Part shown: positions 1 to 10,246 of the stretch, piece after piece
How positions within the stretch are numbered: position 1 is the stretch's first letter
Layout of the letters: each line of letters opens with the position of its first letter
NCBI GenBank assembly: GCA_027596195.1
Contig: JADGJG010000409.1
Span: 1 to 20,791, forward strand
DNA: 20,791 nt
From: Podochytrium sp. JEL0797
Lineage: Eukaryota; Chytridiomycota; Chytridiomycetes; Chytridiales; Chytriomycetaceae
Direction of reading: 5' to 3'
Notes under the pieces: generated by a model
Databases searched by the model: none
Told to the model about the DNA's origin: nothing
What the model saw: only the letters and a program-made list of their open reading frames with translations
Made by a program: the position numbers and the translations under genes

Positions 1-139
1 GGGCGTTTTCGGCCATGCGCACAAGATAGGCTGCGTTGGCGGCTTTCTCGTCGTCAGTTGGAATGCGGTAAAGGTCGATTCGGTTGCCGTCGGCCCCAAA
101 GGCGATTCGCCGCCTTTTGCCTTTCAAGTGACGAGTCAT
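1..139 (-). CDS. 5' end of an unrecognised gene, truncated by the window edge
   Basis: An open frame reads on the minus strand from an ATG at 139-137 to the left edge with no stop: 46 codons, beginning MTRHLKGKRRRIAFGADG. The N-terminus is strongly basic (KGKRRR) and is followed by a mixed charged segment with DLYRIPTDDEKAANAAY. There is no signal peptide or membrane segment in what can be seen. AT-rich sequence lies directly upstream (140-200), as expected of a promoter or 5' leader. I do not recognise the family, and the visible part is too short to assign a role. The frame could also be a chance opening, but its length without a stop at the very edge and its ordinary residue composition favour a real gene. 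Confidence 0.45.
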   Translation of the reverse strand, partial: MTRHLKGKRRRIAFGADGNRIDLYRIPTDDEKAANAAYLVRMAENA

Positions 140-487
140 GTTGATATTAATATCGTGTTGGCAAAGTTTTTTTTCTATTTGAATTGTGATCTGTCACTGG
201 ATCCGGAAAGACCCGGTGGAAAAGTCAGTGAAAAGTTAAAGAGGTTAAACCATCCTCATCCCAAGCTCTCCTCTGAATTGGGCATCTTTCCTTTCAATTA
301 AAAATCCAAACCCTTGGTTGATGATGTATTCCTTTGAATTTCCAAAAAAGTAGTCGGCGGTTCTTGGTCGGCCTCTGAGTTCCAAAACGCGATTGGAGGA
401 TACGCAAATTCCGCATCGAGTCAACAAACTCAGAGAAACAATGATCGCATTCGAACGCGTTCATGAGCCTTGGTTTTCGGTCAAAGT
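140..487. other. Intergenic region between the partial gene and the cyclin gene
   Basis: About 350 bp separate the start of the edge gene from the stop of the cyclin gene; both are on the minus strand. The stretch is AT-rich near 140-190 (T-run at 168-175). It contains only short chance frames, the longest about 60 codons at 245-427 on the minus strand, with no recognisable protein content. It should hold the promoter of the edge gene and the 3' end of the cyclin transcript. No other structure was seen. Confidence 0.5.
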
Positions 488-1611
488 TTATTCCTTCCCA
501 TCGGACGGCTCCGTCGAAATGACATCTGCTAGACCTTGTTTTCGAAGCACCGCGTCAGAGATCCGACAACGCTTCAAGACAAACAAACCTTCAAGCGCAC
601 TCCCGATATCCGATTCTGACACCCCCACAATCGAACTCAGCTCCTTGATGGTCACCCACTCCTCCAATAGTCCGTGTGCTCGACTTGCGAGGAATACACA
701 CGCCGCGGCGGTCGCCTAAATGCATCCAAAACGACAGAATCAGAACAACAGGCCCTGCGAACTTGAAAAGAGGCCTGCAGCAGGGGCGAAAATAGAATAT
801 ACCTGAGCAGACCCGCCCAAACACGTTTCGGCAGTCAAAAACGAATCATTCGCCACCGCGATGGCCGTCTCCGCAATGCGCGTATACCTCGCATCCACGG
901 CAATCGAACCTATTCAAATCCACAGATGAAGGATTCAGCCAAGATTCCATGTCCTCGATTCCGAAAACGCAAAACCTTGCACCGCGGTCTGTCGTGACAT
1001 TTGCGTCCACACTTCCTGTAGAATAAACACGATCCACGGGTGCGGGGTTTCGACGGTAGTCTCGAAACCGAGGATCCGCAGCAGCAACAGCTCAGCAGAT
1101 ACGAGTGATTCCTTCAGATTCCAATAGACCTATGTTTCGTGTTCGCGGTATCGCGGGTTGGAATTCGGAGACGGATTTGGGCGACAACACTCACGTCGTC
1201 GTCAGTGTCGAGGTATCCGTCGGAAACCTTGTGATGCAGAATCCTGGAACAAGTGAGTTGAGACTCTTTGGCTTGAACCAAATCCACGCCCCGCAGCCTA
1301 CCAATACCCCGCATTCACCACGTCCCTGAGCTTTCGAGACACTTCAGTCTGCTTGCATGCCAAATGGATGCACGTGCAGAGCATGAGCTTGGTTGGCAGG
1401 GGTGCGAAGTGAGTTTGCCAAAAACAACAAGGCACTCGCTCACATGGTCGTCGAGTTCGTTAGCCGTCGCATCGGTTGATGCAAACTGCTTGTGGAGGAA
1501 CCAGTACTTGAGTGCGGTGGCAGTGGTGGAATGGAAGGGCAGTTCGAGGGTCGTCGCGAGGGCCAACAGGAAATCGACAGAAGCCATTTTTGGGTTTGTT
1601 TTGCGGAACAT
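488..1611 (-). CDS. CCNQ: Cyclin, cyclin-Q (CCNQ/FAM58)-like, six exons
   Basis: Exons on the minus strand: 1611-1444, 1387-1302, 1243-1195, 1129-976, 909-803 and 715-488, with introns of 56, 58, 65, 66 and 87 nt. All introns are GT-AG and the sum closes in frame to 263 residues, close to the roughly 250 of cyclin Q. The first cyclin box is clear: LELPFHSTTATALKYWF, then CIHLACKQTEVSRKLRDVVN (the family's small-residue, LAxK and RDxxN positions), then VYWNLKESLVSAELLLLRIL ending in a PH motif. The second box is weaker but present: AIAVANDSFLT and ATAAACVFLASRAHG, then a helix-turn-like GVSESDIGSAL. In animals cyclin Q activates CDK10; a CDK-partner role here is inferred. The start at 1611 has an in-frame stop upstream. 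ATG at 1587-1585 (AAAATGG context) is an alternative. A further 5' exon cannot be excluded, and a cyclin-L/K or TFIIB-like relative is possible. Confidence 0.78.
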
Positions 1612-1790
1612 CGCACACGAACAGCAATCGGGTTGGAGCGTTTGACACTCTTATCATTGAGGTCAAACTGAAACGAGTCTGGACCAGGACTGAATTCACT
1701 TGAATTCTCCAAAGGTTTTTATGCATGAGAATCGAAGAGAGGATCCAAACCGCCAAGTTCCCACCAGAATGAGGTCCGACGCGTTTCTAA

Positions 1791-3342
1791 TTATAATTCA
1801 TCGCGGGACCAAGAATGCATCAAGTTCTCTGACACTTCCCTCTCTTTTTTGTCCTCCAACACTCCCAACGTGATCCCTTGTACAAACACAGCAAACGGAC
1901 CTTCTTGGTTCCCAAACATGGAAGCGCATTTGAGAGAAATCGCCTCAATATTCGATTTGTCGAAAGCGGGTGATTCTGTTACGTGGATTCCCTCTTGGGT
2001 TGGAATGAGGTCCGACAGGAGGACCGTGTGCATAGAAGATTTGTTTTCGGTGGTTTGGAAAGCGAAACGGTATTCGATTGATGGAGAATCAGTCGTTATG
2101 AGGTTGATATAATACCTATCATTTTAGAGTTTTTGAATAATTGTAGAAGAGATAAAGAAGCCTAAAACGCGAGATGAGACACACCATTTCCCGTCCCCTT
2201 TCGCGATATTCACAGTCAGCTTATCCCAGGCGCTGAAATCCCAGATGGGAGCAGAGGCAGATCTCTGGTTATTGGGGATGACAAAGAGATTTAGCAATCG
2301 GAAAATGATATTCAAGACCCACCTTCGGCGATTGCTTGCGATCCGAAACCACTGCCGCCCATGCGCGCTTGGTACCGTCATTTTTGTAAACCAAGCTCCC
2401 CGAGAACTTTAGCACGCGTCCTTTTTCGGTGAAATCGAGTTTTGAGACAGAATTTCCGTTCTTGGTTCTAGCAAAAAACAGTCAATGCGGCGTCACCAAA
2501 CCGCCCCCATCCCCACCTGTCATCAATGGCAGTCCAAGAGCTTGGTTTCCAGAGCTTCACACCTCCAAATAATTCGAGCTTTTGAGAAGGGCGTTTAGCC
2601 AGGACAAGACAAAATCGAGGAATCCAAACCTCACTGTTGGTCCCCAACGAAAGACTTTCCAACACGATCCCAAACTCGCCCGACTGCTTTCCAAACAAAG
2701 AACTGCACGTCAGAGAAATGGCATTCACATGACCCTTATCGAGTACGAATCCATCGGCTGGTTGTCCTCGAATCACGGGTTTCAACGAACGAAACGGAAC
2801 CACATGCGTAGACGCCTGGCCTTTCACCGTTTGGAATAAATGCCGAAACTTGACGGTTGGATGATCCGCATTCATAAAGTTGAGGGAATACAGGTTTCCA
2901 TCGCCTTTGGACACTTTGAGCACGACTTTGTCCCAGCCGGTAAAGTCCCAGGTCAAGGAATGCGCCTTTTGGGTGACGATGGAGATGTGACCACGGGATT
3001 CATCGGCGTTGAGGCTTCCGTGGAATTCGAGGGTCGAAGCGGTGGTTTTGACGGAGGCGACAGACTTTCTGCTTCCAAAAGGATGATCAGCGACCCTGAA
3101 TCGAATAGCGCAACTTACTCATCATCGATGATCGCCCATGCATGTGGCTTCCAGCCGTTGTCGCCGCCAAACAGGGCCAGCTGTCAGGCCAAAAAATTCA
3201 AATGTCGGCGGTTTGGAGCGGTTTGGGATTGGTGGGCATCACAAACCGAATGAACTCTCGTGTATGTGGGGTATTTTGCTGCACAGAGGGAGGCGAGAAG
3301 GGAGGCGAGGAATGCATGAAGAAGCGGTGAGTGCAGGTGCAT
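1791..3342 (-). CDS. Tandem CIA30-domain protein with signal peptide and C-terminal RDEL (ER-resident)
   Basis: Seven exons on the minus strand: 3342-3247, 3180-3119, 3068-2630, 2578-2517, 2467-2323, 2264-2185 and 2115-1791. Together they give about 402 residues. Residues 1-22 (MHLHSPLLHAFLASLLASLCAA) form a good signal peptide; the chain ends SRDEL, an ER-retrieval signal of the KDEL/HDEL class. Between lie two CIA30-like repeats (about 33-190 and 200-380). Each has LFGG...W...IDD, then WDFxxWDK, then KGDG.Y..N, then a hydrophobic VPF/LLS strand, then an AISL.C...FG...G.F segment. CIA30 (NDUFAF1) is known as a mitochondrial complex I assembly domain, so a secretory-pathway copy must do something else; ligand binding or chaperoning in the ER is only a guess. 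The acceptor of intron 2 may be 3 nt earlier (exon from 3071). Intron positions repeat between the two domains (see findings). Confidence 0.8.
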
Positions 3343-3581
3343 CTTGCGACAAATTGATTGCGACCTGGCTGGGGTATTTTGTCGAGAGTTCCGAATTGCG
3401 TCCAGGTTCCGGCTTTCCGAATGTCACTTAACGCTTCTGCAGTGGATGCAGGGCGTAGTGGGATTAGATTCCCCGGAATGCTTCTAGAATATCGTTACAT
3501 CACTCCCAGAACGGTAGTAGTTTATAAAAGATAGAAGAGGCGTGTATTTATTATTCAGAGAGGGTTGGGGTGGCTCGTCAC

Positions 3582-4945
3582 TTAAAGTTTTTTAAAAAAC
3601 ACTGGATCAAACAAGAATCGAGATAATGTTCCACAGATGGCAGCACACAGAGCGACGATTCCACAATAGATGGTGATCCCACTCATGCCAAAGTGTTCTT
3701 GAATTATGGCAGGGAAAATCGGCCCCAACAAGACTCCAAACGATAGCGCCGTGTAAAGCAACGTCACACGCGACATCATTCCCTCAACTCCAAACATGGA
3801 CGCAATCACGACCGGTAAGAGAGCCCAAAATCCTCCTCCAACTGTCCCGTTGATTGCTGCGAAAGCGGTGATTTCACCAAAAGTAGAAGCCCCCATCCAA
3901 GCAAACGCGCTCACAGCGCCAATCCACATGGAAATGGTCAGAGTGTTGCAGTTTCCAAACAAGTTGTGGGCGCAGAAGCCCAACAAGATTTTCCCGAACG
4001 CCGCAAACCCGTTGTAGATGGAGAGGATCGTTGCAGCGTCCACGTCCGAGAGGTTTCCGCGTTCGGTCGCGTAAACGGGTAAATCCGTCGCCACGCAGAA
4101 GGTAGCGAAATTGGCAAAGAACGCGGCAAGGAGGAGGAGCGTGAAACGAGGGTCCCGGAGAATGGAAAATTCCACCTTGGCATTTTGCTTGGCTTGGATA
4201 CGGACCTTGAACAAGGGATTGATGGCAAGGAGAATGACGAGACAGAAGATTCCAAAGGCTCGGAGCGTCCAAACCAAACCAATGGTATCGAGTAGTCTTT
4301 GTAAAACGGAGGAGAATATGAGGCCTCCGACACCACTTCCGGCAGCGCCAATGCCTTGCGCCAGACCGCGGCGTTTGGAGAACCATTGGGAAGGCAGAGC
4401 AACGGCAGGAAAGAATACGAGAGCACCGCCAATGCCAAACATGACTCCTTGTGTCATGACGAGGGCGGGCAGTTTGGTGGAGAAGGAAGCGAGAAACACG
4501 CCGAGGCCAACCAGAACTGAACCGATGAACACGATCTGTCTGTAGCCATACCGTTCGGCAAGATGGCCTGCGGGAATCGCCAATGCAGGAACAAATAGGA
4601 ATCCGATTCCGGCAATCAAGGAAACGTCCGTTGCAGAGCCAAACTAAGATATTCATCAGTTTCTGACCAACAAAACTCCTAACTGAGATTGCAACTCACC
4701 CCATTTGTCACGTAGTAATTGTTGAACACGCCAAAACTGTAGATTGCACCAAAGACGATGAATTGGGCAAGAAATGAAGCTGCTACAACACCCCATGCCG
4801 CGAAACCGCCATCGGGATAATCGACATCCTCTAATACTTTTTCATCGACGTGTTCGGCGACTCCCTCTTCGGATTGGATAGCAACTTGAAAATCGGGATG
4901 TGCCATTTTGATTTGGAGGGCCTTCTGAAAGCCTTTTCGGATCAT
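3582..4945 (-). CDS. Monocarboxylate-transporter-like MFS carrier, two exons
   Basis: Exon 1 is 4945-4700 and exon 2 is 4643-3582, with a 56-nt GT-AG intron in phase 0; the product is 435 residues. After a soluble acidic N-terminus comes the MCT signature PDGGFAAWGVVAASF at the first membrane helix, then about 11 more hydrophobic segments. Loop 2-3 carries AERYGYR, a basic SKRRGLAQGIGAAGSG stretch follows helix 4, and a charged central loop (KVRIQAKQNAKVEF) splits the two six-helix halves. The family moves monocarboxylates (lactate, pyruvate) or related small solutes across the plasma or an organelle membrane, usually with protons; the substrate here is unknown. The ATG at 4945 is the first in frame after a stop. 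ATG at 4906 (AAAATGGC) has a better context and would give 422 residues. The gene is divergent from the ABC transporter. Confidence 0.92.
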
Positions 4946-5703
4946 GTTTTAACCCATTTTTCGCCCAGTGGGTGTCTTTTGATCCCGTTGCCTGGCACCA
5001 AAACAAATCAATCTCCTCGACTGATTTTCGCCAAGGATCCAAGCTCTGCCCAAGCTCTAGATGACTCCAGATCACAATTATCAACGAAGACCAAAGCATG
5101 GCCAGGCTCGACTGATTCACATGCGTCGTTGAGGTCGCGCGGATCACATTTAGAACGTACTCCTTAATTATTAGCATTGCAAACCTTCTTAATCTCCAGC
5201 GTAAATTGCCTTGAAAAGCGGGGCCTTTTCATAGCTTAGAAGTAAATTTGGCAACTGCCAGGGCGTCGCTATTGGCTCCCACTTTCGTTAAAAGAGCAGG
5301 TTTCATCTTACTCATCATCAATGATTTTCCATGGGGGAGAACGCATAGTCGGCCTCAGTTTGATAGTGGGACAAGTTGAAAGTTTGACAGAAGGGAGGGG
5401 GCTCAGTTTGCCGGTTTGATTATTGTGGCGCTATTGGAAATTGACATTTGCAATTAAAGACGGGCTTGAGCGGGAGGTGGCGCTTGCTCCCTTTTTCGTT
5501 CTTTTGAGGTCTTTCTAACTTGCCAACTTTCGTTAAGAAGACTTATTGTTGTGCATGGTTGTTTCCTTGGACTGGGCATTAATTGGCAGTGTTTGAAATG
5601 CATTTTTTATTTTCTTGACCCATCTGAAATGCTTCAGCACACTTCACGGCTTCTCTCTGTTTCGTCGAGTGTTTTGCATCTTGTTTCTCTTTTTCAGGAT
5701 TCA
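4946..5703. promoter_or_regulatory. Divergent intergenic region between the MFS carrier and the ABC transporter
   Basis: About 760 bp lie between two divergently transcribed transporter genes and should contain both promoters. Visible elements: two ATTGG (inverted CCAAT) pentamers near 5271 and 5432, AT-rich patches at 5161-5180 and 5440-5460, and AGTTTGACAG at 5381-5390, a decamer that also occurs twice at 12612-12698. A pyrimidine-rich run ending in CTTTTTCAG at 5699 looks like a splice acceptor placed just before the ABC start, so a 5' UTR intron or an unseen upstream coding exon is possible. The frame of ABC exon 1 is open back to an ATG at 5551. No other gene was recognised. Confidence 0.5.
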
Positions 5704-8700
5704 ATGGGGCTATGGGACTCTGCACTTGCGGCGCTAGTTCCGGTGACTGCGTCGCTTTGTGTTTTGACTGTTTCTGCTTCGTCTGTTTCGATTCTTTCGC
5801 TTCTTGTTTTGTTTCAAGGCACCGCGGCCGTTTCGCTGTGGCTGTGGCTTCCCGGTGGCGGCGCTGCGTCTGCGGCCGTGGCCTTTTGCGCCGCCTTTGC
5901 GCTGCTCAACACGCTTCCAACCAAACAAGATCAAGCCTACCAACCCGTAACTTATCCATCTAGTTATCCATCTATCACACTGCCAACATCTAAACAGCCT
6001 GATAGATCGACCATTCCGTCTCCAACCCCAAACCCGCCCTTTCTCTCTACGGAATCCTCATGTTTTCCTTCATGTCTCCCATCATGAAGCGTGGAACGGA
6101 GCAAAAGATTACTGCCGACGACTTGTACGATCTCGACAAGGAATTCACTGCCCGACACCTCTTTTTCCTGTTTGAGAGTGGATATCGCGCTTTTGACGGC
6201 CCCACCACGGATTCTCTCGTCCCCTACTTTCGCGCATTGATTCCATTCTTCGACTTCACTTTCTTCATTGCATGGGTCTTTGTGTGCGTCTCCCTCGTTT
6301 TCGAACTCATCCAGCCGAAACTGATTGAGTGGATCCTCGGATACCTGACGGACGAAACCGCGCCTCTTGAACAAGGATACCGACTCGTGGCAGCCGTATT
6401 TGTCGTTGCCGTTCTCTCTCCACCCGCAAAGGAGCAATACTTTAACGTGATGCTGACAACGGGAATCCGCCTCCGCACGGCCATTCAGGGAGCCGTTTAC
6501 CAAAAAGCGCTGAGGCTGTCTCCCGCGGCCAAACAGCAATTCACGCAAGGATACATCCAGACATTGCAGTCAGTCGACGCGGATACCATGACCAATATTC
6601 CGCGGCAACTCTTGAACGGCGTGTTCAAGGCGAACGTGCAACTCGCGGTCGTGTTTTGGATGCTGTTTCAGCAAATTGGGTGGGCGTTTTTGCCTGGGTT
6701 TTTGATTGTGGTTGTGAGTTCGCCGATTCAAGTGCAGTTCACGAATCGGAGTGGGGCGATGGACAAGAAGCGGTTGGAGGCGATGGATCAGAGGATTCGG
6801 TTGATGGGAGAGACTTTGAAGGGGATGTTGGTGGTCAAGTTCAACTGTTTGGAAGGTCCGCTGCAGCATGCGGTACGATGTTTGTTTTTCTTGAGATTTC
6901 GCGGTTTTGGTTCTGGCGAACAAACTCACACCAATCAATTTCCCCGAACAGATCAAAACACTGCGCTTCAAGGAAATGCAAAGCATCCGTTTCTCCCTCG
7001 TATTCGAATCCCTCGGCGACACGGTCTGGAAACTCCAACCTTTCCTGATTGCGCTCTCCTGTTTTGGAACGTACATGATTGTACTCGGCAACACGCTCAC
7101 TCCTCAAAAGACCTTCACTACGCTCGCGCTCCTCCGACTCATGAACCAACCCATGAATTGGCTTCGACGCCTGTTTATTAATTCCAAAAAGGTGATGGTG
7201 AGTGCTCGCCGGATCGACGCGTTTTTGAAGGCAGAGGAGATTCAGGAAGTGGGGCAGGATGAGACAGCGACGGAGGGGTATGTGAGAGTGGTTGACAAGG
7301 CAGCTTCGGAGGATGGATTCGCTGTGGTGGTGAGGAACGCGAATGCGGCGTGGAACAGTGAACAAGACACGGCGGCGTGTGTTCAAGTGGAGAATCTGGA
7401 CATCAAGAAGGGTGAATTATTGGCAATCGTTGGTCGCACTGGGGAGGGAAAGTCGTCCTTGGTTTCGATGCTGTTGGGTGAAATGGTGAGAGTCAATTCA
7501 TTGTGTTGCCCACGTCCTTTTCCAACCAACTCTCCCGGTTTTTTGCTTCTAGTACCTCCAATCCGGCCTCATCAAAGTTTACGGCCCCAAAATCGCCTAC
7601 GTCTCCCAATCCGCCTGGATCCTCTCAGGAACCCTCCGCTCCAACATCCTCCTCGGCGAACCTTACAACGAACTACGATACATGGAAACCCTCACCGCCT
7701 GCTCCCTCCACCGCGACCTCTCCCTCCTCCCTGCAGGGGACCTCACCGAAATTGGTGAACGCGGAATCAACCTCTCGGGAGGTCAACGCCAACGCATCTC
7801 CCTCGCCCGCGCCGTTTACGCGAATGCGGACATTTACCTGTTTGACGACCCGCTTTCGGCGCTCGATGCGCATGTCGGGAGACACGTGTTTCAGAACGTG
7901 GTCGGGAAGGAAGGTGTGTTGAAGGACAAGACGCGCGTGTTGGTGACGCATGGGATTCATTACTTGCCGGCGGTGGATCGGATTTGGGTTGTGAAGGACG
8001 GAAGGGTGGTGGAGACGGGGACGTATGATGCGTTGGTGGGGATTGGTGGACGGTTTGCGAAGTTGGCCAAGGTGATGGAAGCGGATGGGGACAAGATGCG
8101 GGCGGCGGAATTGAGTGGGAAGGAGGCAAGGGATGCGCGTGTGGAGGAGGAAGACGAAGAGGCAACATCTGTGGAGACTGTGGCAGTTCCTCAAAATGAG
8201 GTTGCTTCTCCTGGTGCCGTTGCTGTGGCGAAAACGGCTGGAGGGGGCCAAGCAGCCTCAGGACAGTTGACGTCGGAAGAGGAGCAAATGGAAGGCTCTG
8301 TGGGGTGGGATGCATATCGGCAATATGCTACAGCGTTTTCCGTGCCTGGGTTGATTCTGTGCTTGGTCCTAAGCTCCGTGAGCAACGGTTTAGCTGTTTC
8401 TGCCAGTTGGTGGCTTGGAATCTGGAGTGCGCAATCTCCGGCAGACCAGATTGGCGGAATCACGTACTACTTTGGCGTCTACTCCATCATTGTGACGATT
8501 GTTGCTGTTTGCAGCTCCGTTTACACGTACATTTTCCGCGCAGTCTACGCGTTGAGGTGAGGATGAGGTCAGATTGCGCTTGATTCTCAATTCCTTTGAT
8601 TTAGAGCCGCAACGATTCTTCACGACAACATCCTCGCCGCCATCATGCAAGCCCCCATGTCCTTCTTCGACGCGACCCCAACCGGCCGCATCCTCAACCG

Positions 8701-10181
8701 CTTCTCCAAAGACATGGACACCCTCTGCGACTCGCTCCCCGTCTCGTTCTGCGATGCCATGATTGAATTCGTTATCATCCTCACGGGATTCGCGGCCTGC
8801 ACGCTCGCGACCCCGGTGTACATCCTATTCGTCCTTCCCCTCAGCGTACCGTACGTCTGGCTTCAAAAACGATACCTTGGAACCTCGCGAGACCTGAGGA
8901 GACTCTATTCCATCACGCGGTCGCCCATTTTCCAGCTGCTTTCGGAAAGTTTGGACGGATTACCGACTCTGCGGTCGTTTGGGCTGCAGAAGGAGTTTGT
9001 GGGCCGGTTGGAGGACATGATTGATCTCAACAACAACGCGTATATCACAAATTTGTGTTCGTCGCGGTGGTTTGACGTGCGGATTGATACGGTTGGATTG
9101 ATGACTTTGTTTATTTCGGCGGCGCTGTGTGTCGCGTCGAAGGGGGTCGTTGATCCAGGTGTGTGTGTTGTTTTGGAAAACCGCGCTCTCCCTTACATTG
9201 AAAAAAACATAGGATTGGCCGGCCTTGCCCTCATTTACGCATCCTCCAACGCCGGATATCTCTCGTGGTTCGTGCAAGACTTTTGTCTCCTCGAAGTCAA
9301 CATTGTGTCTGTCGAACGGATCAATGAATACGTGGACTGTCCGCAAGAAATCAAGGGAAACCAAGTCCTTCAACTTTCCCCCGAATGGCCCTCGGGTGGG
9401 AACCTCGAGTTTAAGGGATATTCCACGCGATATCGCCCCGGATTGGACTTGGTGCTCCAAAACCTCACGTTAAGCATCCGCGCGGGCGAACGTGTTGGGA
9501 TTGTGGGGCGGACGGGGAGTGGCAAGAGTTCACTCGTGTTGGCGTTGATGCGGATTCTGGAGGCCGCCGAGGGGATGATCGAGTTGGATGGAGTTAATGT
9601 AGCGGAATTGGAGCTCGAGAATTTGAGGCGACAGATCACGGTGGTTCCGCAGGAGCCTGTGTTGTTTGCGTCCACGATTCGCGAGAATTTGGATCCGTTT
9701 GGGGAGAAGGAGGATGTGTCGTTGTGGGACGCGTTGGAGAAGACGCGGATGAAAGATTGGGCGCAGCAGCAGACGAATGGGTTGGATTCGTTGGTGTCGG
9801 AAGTGTCGGTCGGGGAGAGGCAGTTGTTGTGCATGGCCAAGGCGCTGCTCCAAAAAGCGGTGGTGTTGGTTTTGGATGAAGGTTTGCCCCATCTTTCTGC
9901 TTTCATTCTGGAATCTGATGGGAATCTGACCCTATTTTTTGTATTTAGCAACCTCTTCCATCGACATTCGCACGGATGAGTTGATACAAAAGATTCTCCG
10001 TGAGGAATTCACCAACAGCTCCATATTGTGCATTGCGCATCGAATCAACACGATTTTGGACTATGATAAGATTCTTGTCTTGTCAAATGGACGCATTGCC
10101 GAGTTTGACACCCCGAACGCGTTGCTATCGAATCCGGACTCTGTGTTTGCCGGACTTTGCCAGGATCATCAAGACATTTAG
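5704..10181 (+). CDS. ABCC (MRP)-type full ABC transporter, seven exons
   Basis: Exons 5704-5946, 6006-6872, 6952-7485, 7553-8556, 8605-9158, 9213-9881 and 9949-10181 close in frame to 1367 residues. Order: a short hydrophobic N-terminus (about 1-75), TMD1, NBD1, a charged linker (about 710-770), TMD2, NBD2. NBD1 has Walker A GRTGEGKSS (531-539), signature LSGGQ (622-626) and Walker B LFDDP with Asp in place of the catalytic Glu, as is typical of ABCC. NBD2 has GRTGSGKSS (1166-1174), PQEPVLF, signature SVGER (1266-1270; the usual SVGQ has Q changed to E), Walker B LVLDEATSSID with the catalytic Glu 1290, and H-loop IAHR. ABCC proteins export organic anions, glutathione conjugates or xenobiotics from cytosol to exterior or vacuole; the substrate is not deducible. 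The N-terminus is far shorter than a five-helix TMD0, so upstream exons may be missing; the ATG at 5551 is an alternative start. Confidence 0.94.
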
Positions 10182-10246
10182 AAAATATAAATGAAGCGAT
10201 ATTGGATATATTGAATAAGCGATGCAGTTGAGAAGAATGAAAGAGA

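Noticed and set aside
3096..3118. A 23-nt intron in the CIA30 gene
   Set aside because: GT...CAG with correct phase exists at this length, but acceptors 24-27 nt further on give introns of 47-50 nt, in line with all others here.
3874..4656. Long frame overlapping the MFS gene on the same strand
   Set aside because: It is rich in Arg, Cys, His and Trp, lies out of frame with the clear transporter, and is a shadow.
5964..6548. 194-codon minus-strand frame opposite the ABC gene
   Set aside because: It lies antisense to well-conserved ABCC TMD1 sequence and shows no family pattern.
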